From positions 21,179 through 85,178 of the forward strand of contig DIKT01000010.1 in NCBI GenBank assembly GCA_002424635.1: a stretch of 64,000 nt of DNA, read 5' to 3'. Shown here piece by piece: positions 43,567 through 52,344 of this stretch. This DNA comes from Desulfobulbaceae bacterium UBA5611 (lineage in GTDB: Bacteria; Desulfobacterota; Desulfobulbia; Desulfobulbales; Desulfocapsaceae). Position 1 is the first letter of the stretch, and the number at the start of each line of letters is the position of its first letter. The position numbers and the translations under genes were made by a program. The notes under the pieces are model-generated. The model saw nothing but the letters and a program-made list of their open reading frames with translations, ran no database searches and was not told where the DNA came from.

Positions 43567-46508
43567 TGAAAAGTAAGGACGGCGATTTTTATATGCAGAA
43601 ACAATGCGTGGTCGACTGGCTGGATATGGAAAGAGAGCAGTTGTTAAGTGAAAACCGTTTCAGTATCATTTCCGATTTTTCCTATGACTGGGAAGAATGG
43701 CTTCTCCCTGATCATAGCCTTGAGTATGTCTCACCGGCCTGTGAAAGGATTAGTGGATATTCAGCCAAGGAGTTTCTCCAGGACCCTGATTTTATCACTA
43801 CGATCATCCATACGGAGGATCGGGAGCGGTATCGCCTTCATACTTTAACGGAATTGCAACCGCAACGGCAAAAAGCGGAAATCACTTTTCGCCTTATACG
43901 TAAAGACGGCTCGCTGTGCTGGATCTGGCATCAATGTCAGCCGGTCTTTTCTCCGAATGGTACGTGGCTGGGGCGGCGGACCACAAACCGCGATATTACA
44001 GTCTTGAAAGAGGCGGAACAGAAAATCACAGAACATCATCAACTCTTTCATTCTGGTCCGGCAGTAATTTTCAAATGGCGGGCAGAGGAGGGATGGCCTG
44101 TTGAGTATGTTACGCCTAATATTCAAAAGATCTTTGGCTACGATACTGAAGAACTGTTAATGGGGGCCGTCCCTTTCAGTGTTCTTGTTCATCCCGGGGA
44201 TCTGCAGCGCGTCTCTGATGAGGTCAAGAGCTACAGCCAGTCAGGTCAAGATGTTTTTGAACAGCAATACAGATTTATTGATTCGACTGGAAATATTCGC
44301 TGGGTCTATGATAAAACCAATATCGTCCGTGCAGCCGATGGAATCATAACCCACTATCATGGCTATATTCTTGATATCAGTAATCAGATAGAAGGTGAAG
44401 AGACGCTGAGACAAAGTGAGGGCAGGCTCAGATTGGCCCTGAATATGGCTGATCTCGGATACTGGACCTGGGATTTGTCTCGGAAGAATTTGTTTGTCTC
44501 GGAAGAGTTGTGCAATATTTTGGGCCTAACTTTTCCCTTCTCTCGGGCAACATTGACCTTGAGGAACATGCTAAAACTGGTGATACCCGAGGATCGGAGT
44601 CAGGTCGTTGTTTTTTTAAAACAGATGGCAGAGAGGGAGAGAGGAAAGACCATTGAATTCAGGAGCAGGCATGCTAATGGCCACCTTCTTGTTCTCCTGG
44701 CAAAATGTGATGCTGTGTCTGATGAGTTCGGAAAAATTGCCGGCTGGCAGGGCGTCTGCCAGGATATCACTGGCATGAGGCTAGTGGAGAGTAACCTTCT
44801 GATATCGAGTCAGATTTTCAGCCATACTATCGAAGGAATTGTGGTCACTGACCGCGAAGGTGTTATGCAGAAGGTGAATCCGGCCGCTGGTCGAATAACC
44901 GGTTATGAGCCTGCAGACGTTCTTGGCAAGACTCCGCGGGTGTTCAAGTCAGATCGTCACCCTCTGGAATTCTATGAAGCAATGTGGCAGGAACTTTTTG
45001 CCAAGGGCTTCTGGCGGGGCGAGATCTGGAATCGACGCAAAAATGGTGAAATCTACCCTGAATGGTTGAGCATAACCGCGATCAAGGATACAGTCGGTAC
45101 GGTTACGGGATTCATTGCCGTCTTCCATGATATGACCAAGGCAAAGCAGAAGGAAGAGACGATTCGCTATCAGGCCTTTCATGATGCCTTGACCGGTCTG
45201 CCCAACCGTAGCCTGCTTCTGGATCGTCTGAAGGTCTCTCTGCAGCAGGCCCGGCGGACCGGCGAAAAGGTAGCTGTTGTTCTTCTTGACCTCGATCATT
45301 TTAAACACATTAATGACTCACTGGGGCATACCATTGGCGACCTGTTGCTGCAGCAGGCGGCAGAGCGTATCCGGTTGTGTGTCAGAGATGGAGACACCGT
45401 CTCCCGGCATGGCGGGGATGAATTTGTCATTATTCAGAGTTGCCTTGCGGATCTGGATGTTGCCGTTAACACCGTCAAACACATCCTCAAGGTCTTTCGA
45501 AGCTCTTTCAATATTGAGGGCCATGAACTTTTTGTTACTGTGTCTGTAGGCATCTCCTGTTTTCCTGAAGATGGCGACAGTGAAGACCTGTTGATCAGTA
45601 ATGCCGGTCTGGCCATGTATCGTGCGAAAAGTCAGGGGAGGGACATTTATCACCTCTTTACCAAGGTCTTGAATGAAAAGGCAGCCCGTCGACACTCTCT
45701 TGAGAATCGCCTGCGCCATGCCTTGAAGAATGACGAGTTCGCCGTTTACTACCAGCCGAAAGTCTCTCTCAGAGAGAAAAATATTATCGGCTTTGAGGCA
45801 TTGGTGCGCTGGCATCCGGCCCTGGGAACTGTTATCTCTCCTTTTGAATTTATTCCTCTTGCCGAAGAGACAGGACTTATCATCCCAATCGGGAAGTTTG
45901 TCCTGGAAAGCGCCTGCCGTCAGGCCAGGATTTGGCAGGATGAGGGCCTCGCCCTCAGTGTAGCCGTTAATATCTCCACGGTACAGTTTCGCCAGCACGA
46001 TTTCCTTGCCTCTGTCAAATCCATCGTCTTAGCAAGTGGTCTGCGTCCGCAATCTCTGGAGCTTGAGATCACTGAGTCGCTGATGATGGGAGATGAGACG
46101 AGGGTAATCGGCTATCTGTGGGAATTGAAAAAAATGGGAATTAAACTGTCGGTGGATGACTTCGGCACCGGTTACTCTTCGCTCTCCTATCTGAAACAAC
46201 TTCCCATCGATACCCTGAAGATAGACAGGAGCTTTATCAAAGATCTTCCGGATGACCAGGAAGATGCGGTCATTGCCTCGACCATTATAAGTATGGCTAA
46301 AAACCTTGGCTTGTCGGTCGTGGCTGAAGGGGTAGAAACCCTTGCTCAGTGCCATTTTCTGGAGGAACGGGGATGTCCGTATATCCAGGGCTATCTGGTG
46401 AGCCCTCCTGTGCCGGTGAGTGAAGTCAATGGGCTTTTACATGCGCCAGGGAAGTGCTGGTCGCTGACTTCGTCAGCTAATGACCCGGTACATGATGGAG
46501 AAAATTGA
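43566..46508 (+). CDS. PAS-GGDEF-EAL cyclic-di-GMP protein
   Basis: A 980-residue soluble protein with four PAS/PAC domains (about 30-145, 155-275, 285-400 and 410-530), then GGDEF (about 545-700) and EAL (about 715-965). The diguanylate cyclase motif is intact as GGDEF (616-620) with an inhibitory-site RDGD five residues before it. The phosphodiesterase motif is intact as EALVRW (from 744), with DDFGTGYSSLSYL and IKDLP later. Both activities are therefore possible. It overlaps the chemoreceptor stop by one base (TAATG), so it may couple the same signal to c-di-GMP. Confidence 0.92.
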   Translation: MKSKDGDFYMQKQCVVDWLDMEREQLLSENRFSIISDFSYDWEEWLLPDHSLEYVSPACERISGYSAKEFLQDPDFITTIIHTEDRERYRLHTLTELQPQRQKAEITFRLIRKDGSLCWIWHQCQPVFSPNGTWLGRRTTNRDITVLKEAEQKITEHHQLFHSGPAVIFKWRAEEGWPVEYVTPNIQKIFGYDTEELLMGAVPFSVLVHPGDLQRVSDEVKSYSQSGQDVFEQQYRFIDSTGNIRWVYDKTNIVRAADGIITHYHGYILDISNQIEGEETLRQSEGRLRLALNMADLGYWTWDLSRKNLFVSEELCNILGLTFPFSRATLTLRNMLKLVIPEDRSQVVVFLKQMAERERGKTIEFRSRHANGHLLVLLAKCDAVSDEFGKIAGWQGVCQDITGMRLVESNLLISSQIFSHTIEGIVVTDREGVMQKVNPAAGRITGYEPADVLGKTPRVFKSDRHPLEFYEAMWQELFAKGFWRGEIWNRRKNGEIYPEWLSITAIKDTVGTVTGFIAVFHDMTKAKQKEETIRYQAFHDALTGLPNRSLLLDRLKVSLQQARRTGEKVAVVLLDLDHFKHINDSLGHTIGDLLLQQAAERIRLCVRDGDTVSRHGGDEFVIIQSCLADLDVAVNTVKHILKVFRSSFNIEGHELFVTVSVGISCFPEDGDSEDLLISNAGLAMYRAKSQGRDIYHLFTKVLNEKAARRHSLENRLRHALKNDEFAVYYQPKVSLREKNIIGFEALVRWHPALGTVISPFEFIPLAEETGLIIPIGKFVLESACRQARIWQDEGLALSVAVNISTVQFRQHDFLASVKSIVLASGLRPQSLELEITESLMMGDETRVIGYLWELKKMGIKLSVDDFGTGYSSLSYLKQLPIDTLKIDRSFIKDLPDDQEDAVIASTIISMAKNLGLSVVAEGVETLAQCHFLEERGCPYIQGYLVSPPVPVSEVNGLLHAPGKCWSLTSSANDPVHDGEN

Positions 46509-46973
46509 TGATCTTTGCAGGGACATCGTAGGACTGGACCTCTACGCTACAATCATAATCGGTGGTGAAATTGGTGGCCTTGTGTCAGCAGCTTTACTGG
46601 CCGCAGCTGGAAAAAGTGTCCTTTTACTTGAGCAGTATCATGCTGTTGGTCGATGTACGGCCACCTTCTCCTGTCAAAGCTCTGACTCACTCGAAACAGC
46701 AAGGAACATTTTTTCCTTATTATTTTAATATGTTCACTTACTATGTTCTGTCAGCTGGGATAATGATAAGACATTTGGAGTCAGGTCTTGAGCCATTAGT
46801 CCTTGTCCTTTTTTCGGTGTATTTTTTATTTTCTGACTTTTTTGTGAAAGTTTCTTCGCTATCTTTTTGAAAAACTGCCCTTCGCCTCGTCAGAAGATGA
46901 CTATAGAGCACTGCTACCGTACAATCTCAGCCAAACAAACTTAGCGCTGGGGCATACTGTGAGTGGTGTTTAA
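46492..46973 (+). pseudogene. Degraded FAD-dependent oxidoreductase (phytoene-desaturase-like)
   Basis: The first part reads YATIIIGGEIGGLVSAALLA and GKSVLLLEQYHAVGR, the N-terminal dinucleotide-binding fold of the CrtI/carotenoid-isomerase group. The glycine motif is damaged (GGEIGG for GxGxxG) and the frame closes after 82 codons. Further matches appear in shifted frames, such as MIRHLESGLEPLVLV near 46770 and YLFEKLPFASSEDDYRALLP near 46860-46920, ending at TAA 46973. The region has several frameshifts and is not functional. The later pieces are assigned with low certainty. Confidence 0.5.
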
Positions 46974-47066
46974 TTTGCGGTTACGAATAATTTTTCGCAG
47001 CAAAATGCTAAAAGGAGAGAATATGTGTTTAACAGGATAAGGCAGAGAACAACATTGCAGACAAAA

Positions 47067-47102
47067 AAAAGGGCATTCAGGATAAATCCTGAATGCCCTT
47101 TT
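47067..47102 (-). terminator. Terminator of the tRNA operon
   Basis: A perfect 16-bp stem AAAAGGGCATTCAGGA/TCCTGAATGCCCTTTT with a TAAA loop. On the minus strand it is followed by a T8 run (the A-run at 47063-47070), so it terminates the Lys-Glu tRNA transcript 9 bases after the CCA end. Confidence 0.93.
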
Positions 47103-47111
47103 AATGTTATA

Positions 47112-47189
47112 TGGCGTCCCCAACCGGATTTGAACCGGTGTTGTCGGCGTGAAAGGCCGATGTCCTGGACCTGACTAGACGATGGGGAC
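47112..47189 (-). tRNA. tRNA-Glu (UUC)
   Basis: The minus strand gives acceptor GTCCCCA/TGGGGAC, discriminator G and an encoded CCA. The anticodon stem-loop is TCGGC-CTTTCAC-GCCGA with anticodon TTC, and the T-arm is CCGGTTCAAATCCGG. It decodes GAA/GAG, and is also the substrate of HemA at the right end of the window. Confidence 0.96.
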
Positions 47190-47201
47190 CAGTATAAACT
47201 A

Positions 47202-47277
47202 TGGTGGGTCGTGCGCGACTTGAACGCGCGACTCTCTGATTAAAAGTCAGATACTCTACCAACTGAGTTAACGACCC
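47202..47277 (-). tRNA. tRNA-Lys (UUU)
   Basis: The minus strand gives acceptor GGGTCGT/ACGACCC, discriminator A and an encoded CCA. The D-arm contains CTCAGTTGGTAGAG, the anticodon stem-loop is TCTGA-CTTTTAA-TCAGA with anticodon TTT, and the T-arm is GCGCGTTCAAGTCGCGC. It is first in the two-tRNA transcript, 12 bases from tRNA-Glu. Confidence 0.97.
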
Positions 47278-47289
47278 GTAAAGCTCGAC

Positions 47290-47318
47290 TTTATACAAAG
47301 TAGCCTTCGGCCTGTCAA
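47290..47318 (-). promoter_or_regulatory. Promoter of tRNA-Lys/tRNA-Glu
   Basis: On the minus strand TTGACA (47318-47313), 17-bp spacer, TATAAA (47295-47290), 13 bases before the tRNA-Lys 5' end. This is a near-consensus sigma-70 promoter. Confidence 0.88.
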
Positions 47319-47488
47319 TAGAAAAATCTTACTCACGAGTTGTATTTATCATCGGCCCTGACCTAAGTCAAGGAATTTCCACGCAATCAATTTCATCGTT
47401 TGAGCAGCTCTCATCTTTCATGTATCGGCCAGGTGATATAACAGCGGGTGGCTATTTTTGATGTGACCCTTAGAAATAATGATGTATA

Positions 47489-47519
47489 TTGAGCGCCAAC
47501 ATGATCGTCTTGATATAAT
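47489..47519 (+). promoter_or_regulatory. Extended -10 promoter of rdgC
   Basis: TTGAGC (47489-47494), 19-bp spacer, TGATATAAT (extended -10, TATAAT at 47514-47519). It would give a leader of about 50 bases before the rdgC ATG. Confidence 0.6.
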
Positions 47520-47577
47520 AATTATCATTTTCCATAGACCTGTCCGGTCTTATCCGGGCTCAGGAGCAAGATTAAGT

Positions 47578-48183
47578 ATGGGTTTTCTCAATGGTTCAGC
47601 CAGTTTTGTCCGTTTCAGCACGGAAGGAGATCTTCCGGAAAATTTTTGGGATTTTGCCGCCGAACGGATCACGGCCTTTTCTTTCAAGGATATAGATGAC
47701 ACCTATGATGAATTTTCCGTCGGCTGGGTCTCCGTGCAGAATATGTTTGACTCTGATTTCAATTTCGCTTCCTATGCCAGCGGCGACTATGTCACCCTGT
47801 CGCTGCGCATTGATGAACGCAAGGTGGCCCCGGCCATCCTGAAGAAATTTGCCCAGAAGGAAGAGGAGCGGATCAAAAAGGAAAAGCAGATCCCGAAGAT
47901 CGGCCGCACCATGAAGGTGGAGATCAGGGAACGGATCCAGAGCGAACTGATGAAAAAAGCGGTGCCGGTGCCGGCGGTCTACGACCTCTGCTGGAACCTG
48001 TCGGACTCGACCCTGCTTTTTTTCACCACCAACAAGAAGGCGCACACCCTGCTGGAAGACCTGTTCAAGGAGACCTTCGGCCTGCTCATCGTCCAGCAGA
48101 TCCCTTATTACATGGCCGAGCATCTGCTGGATGACGATGACAAACAGCGCCTGGCGGCTATTACCCCTGACATCTTTGTTTAG
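47578..48183 (+). CDS. rdgC: Recombination-associated protein RdgC, short form
   Basis: A 201-residue RdgC-family protein, compared with about 300 residues in gammaproteobacteria. The start is set at 47578 (MGFLNGSASFVRF) with AGGAGC 10 bases upstream; the longer frame from 47479 runs through the promoter. Matches to the family include the WDFAAERI and GWVSVQNMFD segments and a charged helical middle (KKFAQKEEERIKKEKQ). E. coli RdgC forms a DNA-encircling ring and modulates RecA. The same conserved partner gene as in related deltaproteobacteria seems to follow, but a 290-bp repeat block separates them. The stop TAG lies at the very first base of a hairpin repeat. Confidence 0.82.
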   Translation: MGFLNGSASFVRFSTEGDLPENFWDFAAERITAFSFKDIDDTYDEFSVGWVSVQNMFDSDFNFASYASGDYVTLSLRIDERKVAPAILKKFAQKEEERIKKEKQIPKIGRTMKVEIRERIQSELMKKAVPVPAVYDLCWNLSDSTLLFFTTNKKAHTLLEDLFKETFGLLIVQQIPYYMAEHLLDDDDKQRLAAITPDIFV

Positions 48184-48287
48184 GTGCCGTTATGAAATAA
48201 GCAGGGCTTTTTTGCTTATTTTGTTACGGCACCTTATGCCGCTTCCAAGAAACAGCCAACCTTTTCCGGTTGTTTCTTGGAGTGGCG
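48183..48287 (+). repeat. Double-hairpin repeat GG(T/A)GCCGTTA, copy A
   Basis: Hairpin 1 is GGTGCCGTTATGAAATAA (48183-48200) with TTATTTTGTTACGGCACC (48216-48233). It is followed by TTATGCCGCT and hairpin 2, TCCAAGAAACA/TGTTTCTTGGA (48245-48281) with an inner AACC/GGTT pair. Copy B at 56391-56491 shares hairpin 1 and the CTTATGCCGCT link. It begins at the rdgC stop codon. Confidence 0.8.
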
Positions 48288-48449
48288 TCTGGCAGATAAT
48301 ATACAGGAACCCGATTAAGAGCTGTGACAACGAACCTTTATCAGCCTCGTCGACCATCAGTTTCTTGGAAGCGGCGTCTGGCAGATAACATACAAGAAAC
48401 CGAATTAAGAGCTGTTACAACGAACCTTTATTAGCCTCGTCGACCATCA
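48272..48449 (+). repeat. Tandem pair of about 89-bp repeats
   Basis: Unit 1 (48272-48359) and unit 2 (48360-48449) run from GTTTCTTGG to CGACCATCA with no gap. Both contain GGCGTCTGGCAGATAA, GATTAAGAGCTGT/GAATTAAGAGCTGT, ACAACGAACCTTTAT and AGCCTCGTCGACC. Differences are few. The first unit overlaps the second hairpin of the preceding element, so the unit appears to have been duplicated together with that hairpin arm. Confidence 0.88.
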
Positions 48450-48479
48450 TCGATGTTGTGCTTATCTTGTGACTATATT

Positions 48480-49046
48480 ATGGATTTAGTAGACCTTATT
48501 GCAGAAAAACGTTTCATCGGCCAGGAATTTCTGACCTGGCTGTGGTGGAAGAGCGAAGAACGCGGCGGCAGTGTTGAGCTGCCCGGCCAGGGTGATATTA
48601 CCGTGGTCTTCGAGAAACATATGCTCCTGGAATATGGCGAAGGCGAGTCCAGCCAGAAGTGCATCTGCAGCGGCCTGCAGAGCGAGCTTAAAGAGGCGCG
48701 CACCGGACTGGTCATGGGTAAAAAAGTGGAGCAGGCCCGGATTCAACTGGCCCAGAATGATTATGAGTGGAACTTCACCATGGCCGCGGCGGTGATGGAA
48801 TTTCGCAATGTCAAACTGCCCAAGACCGGCCCGGCCCAGGAAGGCGGCGACAACCCGGAAGAACAAGAAGGTATGATCCTGGAGCGCATTTTTCTCTTTG
48901 AAGAACTGGTTCGTCTGGTCCAGGCCCTGTTCCGCCTGTTTCTTGAGGTCCGGGTCAGTAAGAGCTGGCAGGACGAGCTGGTCAGGATTCGCGCCTGGGT
49001 CCATAGCCGGGGCCAGATGACAGTAACTAATGAACAGGACAGTTAA
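48480..49046 (+). CDS. Conserved hypothetical, RdgC partner
   Basis: About 188 residues from the ATG at 48480 ([20 protein letters not shown]). It is a soluble acidic protein; the N-terminal [21 protein letters not shown] is followed by a beta-rich section with [14 protein letters not shown] and a helical C-terminus ([26 protein letters not shown], about 140-165). The start lacks a clear ribosome binding site. It lies in the same direction between rdgC and gatB (2-base gap to gatB). I know of no function; its place beside rdgC suggests a shared role, perhaps in recombination, as inference only. Confidence 0.7.
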   Translation: MDLVDLIAEKRFIGQEFLTWLWWKSEERGGSVELPGQGDITVVFEKHMLLEYGEGESSQKCICSGLQSELKEARTGLVMGKKVEQARIQLAQNDYEWNFTMAAAVMEFRNVKLPKTGPAQEGGDNPEEQEGMILERIFLFEELVRLVQALFRLFLEVRVSKSWQDELVRIRAWVHSRGQMTVTNEQDS

Positions 49047-49048
49047 GC

Positions 49049-50473
49049 ATGCAATTTGAAACCGTAATCGGGCTGGAGATCCATGCCCAGCTCAAGACCG
49101 CATCCAAGATCTTCTGCGGCTGCTCCACCAGATTCGGCGCGCCGCCCAACACCCAGACCTGCCCGGTATGTCTGGGCATGCCCGGCACCCTGCCGGTTCT
49201 TAATAAAAAGGTGGTGGAATTTGCCATCAAGATGGGTCTGGCCACCGGGTCGACCATCAACCGCTTCAATCAGTTCGCCCGTAAAAACTACTTTTATCCC
49301 GATCTGCCCAAAGGTTATCAGATCTCCCAGTTCGACCTGCCCATCGTTGAGCATGGCCAGGTCGAGATCGAGGTGGACGGCCGCACCCGGGCCATCGGCA
49401 TCACCCGCATGCATATGGAAGAGGATGCCGGCAAACTGATCCACGACGAGCGGGAACCCGTCTCTTATGTTGATCTCAACCGCACCGGCACCCCCTTGCT
49501 TGAGATCGTCTCCGAACCGGATCTGCGCTCGCCGGAAGAAGCGGCGGCCTATCTGCGCAAGGTCCACGCCATCCTCCGTTATCTCGATATCTGTGACGGC
49601 AACATGCAGGAGGGCAGCTTCCGCTGCGACGCCAATATCTCCCTGCGTCCGGTCGGCGAGTCCAAGCTCGGCACCCGCACCGAGCTCAAGAACATGAACT
49701 CGTTTCGCAATGTCCAGAGCGCCCTGGAATATGAGGTGCGCCGGCAGCGCGACATCCTGATGGACGGCGGCACCATCATTCAGGACACCCTGCTGTGGAA
49801 TCCTGATCGCAACTGCACCGAATCGATGCGCAGCAAGGATGATGCCCATGATTACCGTTATTTTCCCTGCCCGGATCTTTTGCCGGTCAGAATTGATGAG
49901 GCCTGGATTGAAGAGATTCGAGCGACCCTGCCGGAGCTGCCGGAGCAGCGCAAGGCCCGCTTTATAAGGGACTATGAGCTACCCGAACATGACGCCTCGC
50001 TGCTCACCGCCTCCCGCGAACTGGCCGACTATTTCGAACAGGCGGTCTTCACCTGTCCGCAGGCCAAAAAGGTCTCCAACTGGATCATGACCGAGCTGAT
50101 GCGGGAGCTCAAGGGTGAGGAACTCTCCACCTGCAAGGTCGGTGCCGAACAGCTGGGAGCCCTGCTGACTATGGTCGAGGCCGGGACCATCAGCGGCAAG
50201 ATCGCCAAAACTGTTTTTGCCGAGATGATGGCAAGCGGCAAGGGTGCTGAACAGGTGGTAGCGGAACAGAATCTCGGCCAGGTCTCCAACGAAGGCGAGC
50301 TGTTAACCATCGTCCGCCAGATCATTGCCGATAATCCGGGGCAGGTCGCCGATTTTAAGAATGGTAAGACCAAGCTCATGAGCTACTTTGTCGGCCAGCT
50401 GATGCAGAAGACCAAAGGCCAGGCCAATCCGGCTCTCGCCAACAAGCTGTTCAGTCAGGAACTGACGGGGTAA
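49049..50473 (+). CDS. gatB: Asp/Glu-tRNA amidotransferase subunit B
   Basis: GatB is the kinase/amidotransferase subunit of GatCAB, which converts Glu-tRNA(Gln) and Asp-tRNA(Asn) to the amidated forms. The 474-residue protein begins with [15 protein letters not shown], has the zinc-type [19 protein letters not shown] segment and PGTLPVLN, then [15 protein letters not shown] and [13 protein letters not shown], and ends with the helical YqeY-like tail ([14 protein letters not shown]). gatA and gatC are not beside it. Confidence 0.97.
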   Translation: MQFETVIGLEIHAQLKTASKIFCGCSTRFGAPPNTQTCPVCLGMPGTLPVLNKKVVEFAIKMGLATGSTINRFNQFARKNYFYPDLPKGYQISQFDLPIVEHGQVEIEVDGRTRAIGITRMHMEEDAGKLIHDEREPVSYVDLNRTGTPLLEIVSEPDLRSPEEAAAYLRKVHAILRYLDICDGNMQEGSFRCDANISLRPVGESKLGTRTELKNMNSFRNVQSALEYEVRRQRDILMDGGTIIQDTLLWNPDRNCTESMRSKDDAHDYRYFPCPDLLPVRIDEAWIEEIRATLPELPEQRKARFIRDYELPEHDASLLTASRELADYFEQAVFTCPQAKKVSNWIMTELMRELKGEELSTCKVGAEQLGALLTMVEAGTISGKIAKTVFAEMMASGKGAEQVVAEQNLGQVSNEGELLTIVRQIIADNPGQVADFKNGKTKLMSYFVGQLMQKTKGQANPALANKLFSQELTG

Positions 50474-50485
50474 GACACCTATCGT

Positions 50486-51217
50486 ATGAACCAGGAAGAG
50501 TGGCAGACAAAGGGAGAGGGACACCGGCAGCGCCTGCGGGATCGCTTCCTGGCCCATGGCCTCGACGGTTTCACCGACGCTGAAGTCCTGGAACTGCTGC
50601 TGACCTTCGGCACCCCGCGGAAGGATTGCAAGGAGGCGGCCCGGGCCGCTTTAAGCGCGTTCGGTTCTTTTAGCGCCGTCTTTGAGGCCTCCATTCCAGC
50701 TTTGCAGAAGATAGCCGGGATCGGCCCCAAGAACAGTTTCGCCATTCATTTTGTCCAGGAAGTGGCGGGCCGCTATCTGAAAGAGCGGCTGGTCGGCAAG
50801 CGCTATCTGCATTCCTCAGCTGAGGTCAGGGATTATCTGCTGCACTCCCTGCGCGGCCTGAAAAAAGAGGTCTTCACCGTCATCTTTCTTGATTCCGCCC
50901 ATGCCATCATTAATTCAGAGGTCGTGGCCGAGGGCACCATCAATGTCAATACCATCTATCCCCGCGAGCTGATGCGGCGGGCCCTGGAATACAATGCCGC
51001 CGCCCTGATCGTCGCCCATAATCATCCTTCCGGCAGCCTTGAGCCTTCGCCCCAGGACCGCCATCTGACCCGCACCCTGTGCCTGCTCTGCTCGCTGATG
51101 CAAATCCAGCTGCTTGATCACCTGATCATCGGGGATGGCAGCTACTCCTTTGCCGATCATGGCCTGATGGGCGAACTGCAGCAGGAATGCCGGGAACTGA
51201 CGACCAGACTGGGCTGA
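50486..51217 (+). CDS. radC: RadC-family JAB-domain protein
   Basis: A 243-residue RadC homologue. The N-terminal helix-hairpin-helix-like region (about 30-90, AGIGPKNSFAIHF) is followed by the JAB/MPN domain with VVAEGTINVNTIYPREL (Glu) and the metalloprotease-type motif HNHPSGSLEPSPQD (HxHPSG...D). Despite its name RadC has no firmly established repair function. It lies 12 bases after gatB and its stop overlaps the hemW start by one base. Confidence 0.93.
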   Translation: MNQEEWQTKGEGHRQRLRDRFLAHGLDGFTDAEVLELLLTFGTPRKDCKEAARAALSAFGSFSAVFEASIPALQKIAGIGPKNSFAIHFVQEVAGRYLKERLVGKRYLHSSAEVRDYLLHSLRGLKKEVFTVIFLDSAHAIINSEVVAEGTINVNTIYPRELMRRALEYNAAALIVAHNHPSGSLEPSPQDRHLTRTLCLLCSLMQIQLLDHLIIGDGSYSFADHGLMGELQQECRELTTRLG

Positions 51218-52344
51218 TGTCATCGCTTTATATCCACATCCCCTTCTGCCTGTCCAAATGCCCGTACTGCTCTTTTGTCTCCTACCCCGGTCTCGACGGG
51301 CTGCATCAACGCTATGCGGCGGCCCTGCTGCGGGAAGCGGCCGAGCTGGCCCGCAATACCACCACCTTGCCTCTCACCACCCTGTTTTTAGGCGGCGGCA
51401 CCCCTACTCTTCTGGCGGGCCCAACCTTGGCGGCCATCGTCGCCGGCTGTATTGATTTGTTCGGCCGCGCTGAGCAGGCAGAGATCTCCATTGAGGCCAA
51501 TCCCCAGACCGTTGATCCGGCCAAACTGAACCTGCTGCGCCAAGGCGGCATCAACAGGCTGTCGATCGGCGTCCAGTCGTTCAACGATCAGGAACTCCAG
51601 GTTCTGGGCCGACCCCATTCCGCCGCTGACGCCGCCGAAGCTGTGCGGCTGGGCCGGGCGGCCGGCTTTGCCAATATCAGCCTTGATCTGATGTATGGCC
51701 TGCCCGGCCAGGATCACCAGTCCTGGCGCCGGAGCCTGGAGCAGGCCTTAGCGCTGGCACCGGATCATCTGTCTCTTTATGAACTGACGGTGGAACAGGG
51801 CACCCCTTTGCACCGGCATCTGACTCAGGGGCTGCTGGCACTGCCGGAAGAAGATGAGCTGGCGGCCATGGATGAGATCACCGCCACGCTCTGTCAACAG
51901 GCCGGGCTGGTCCGCTATGAAATCTCTAATTATGCCCGGCCCGGTTATGAATGCCGTCATAACATCAATTACTGGCAGAATGGTCCCTATCTGGCTCTCG
52001 GGGCCGGGGCTGTTGGCTGCCTCAATGACAGACGCCAACAGAAGATCAGTGATCCGCAGCGCTATTGTGAATTAATCGAGGCGGGACAATCAACGGTGCA
52101 GGACGAGGAATGCCTGGAGCGCGAAGCATCATTCAGGGAGACCGTGATCATGGGGCTGCGCCTGCTCTGCGGGGTATCTCGCGCCCAATTGCAGAGGCGA
52201 TATGGCCTGGCACTGGAAGACTGCTACGGTATCACTCTGACCCGCCTGATTGATCAGGGCTTACTGGAGATGAGCCCCAGCCATCTACGGCTGACAGCCA
52301 GAGGCCTGGTCTTTGCCAATCAGGTGATGGCCGAACTGGTCTGA
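51217..52344 (+). CDS. hemW: HemW-like radical SAM heme chaperone
   Basis: A 375-residue coproporphyrinogen-III-oxidase-like radical-SAM protein. The start at 51217 (TGATG overlap with radC) gives MSSLYIHIPFCLSKCPYCSF, the family N-terminus with CxxxCxYC. FLGGGTPTLL and LSIGVQSFNDQELQVLGRPH are also present, as is the C-terminal HemW domain. HemN proper needs a longer N-terminus with extra residues, which is absent; HemW proteins bind heme and deliver it to respiratory proteins. The last 25 bases overlap convergently with the CysZ-like gene. Confidence 0.92.
   Translation: MSSLYIHIPFCLSKCPYCSFVSYPGLDGLHQRYAAALLREAAELARNTTTLPLTTLFLGGGTPTLLAGPTLAAIVAGCIDLFGRAEQAEISIEANPQTVDPAKLNLLRQGGINRLSIGVQSFNDQELQVLGRPHSAADAAEAVRLGRAAGFANISLDLMYGLPGQDHQSWRRSLEQALALAPDHLSLYELTVEQGTPLHRHLTQGLLALPEEDELAAMDEITATLCQQAGLVRYEISNYARPGYECRHNINYWQNGPYLALGAGAVGCLNDRRQQKISDPQRYCELIEAGQSTVQDEECLEREASFRETVIMGLRLLCGVSRAQLQRRYGLALEDCYGITLTRLIDQGLLEMSPSHLRLTARGLVFANQVMAELV

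Noticed and set aside
46994..47040. AAAAGGAGAGAAT followed by a five-codon frame (ATGTGTTTAACAGGATAA)
   Set aside because: The ribosome binding site is good but the peptide is only five residues. It could be a leader remnant, but nothing downstream on the plus strand would use it before the tRNA terminator.
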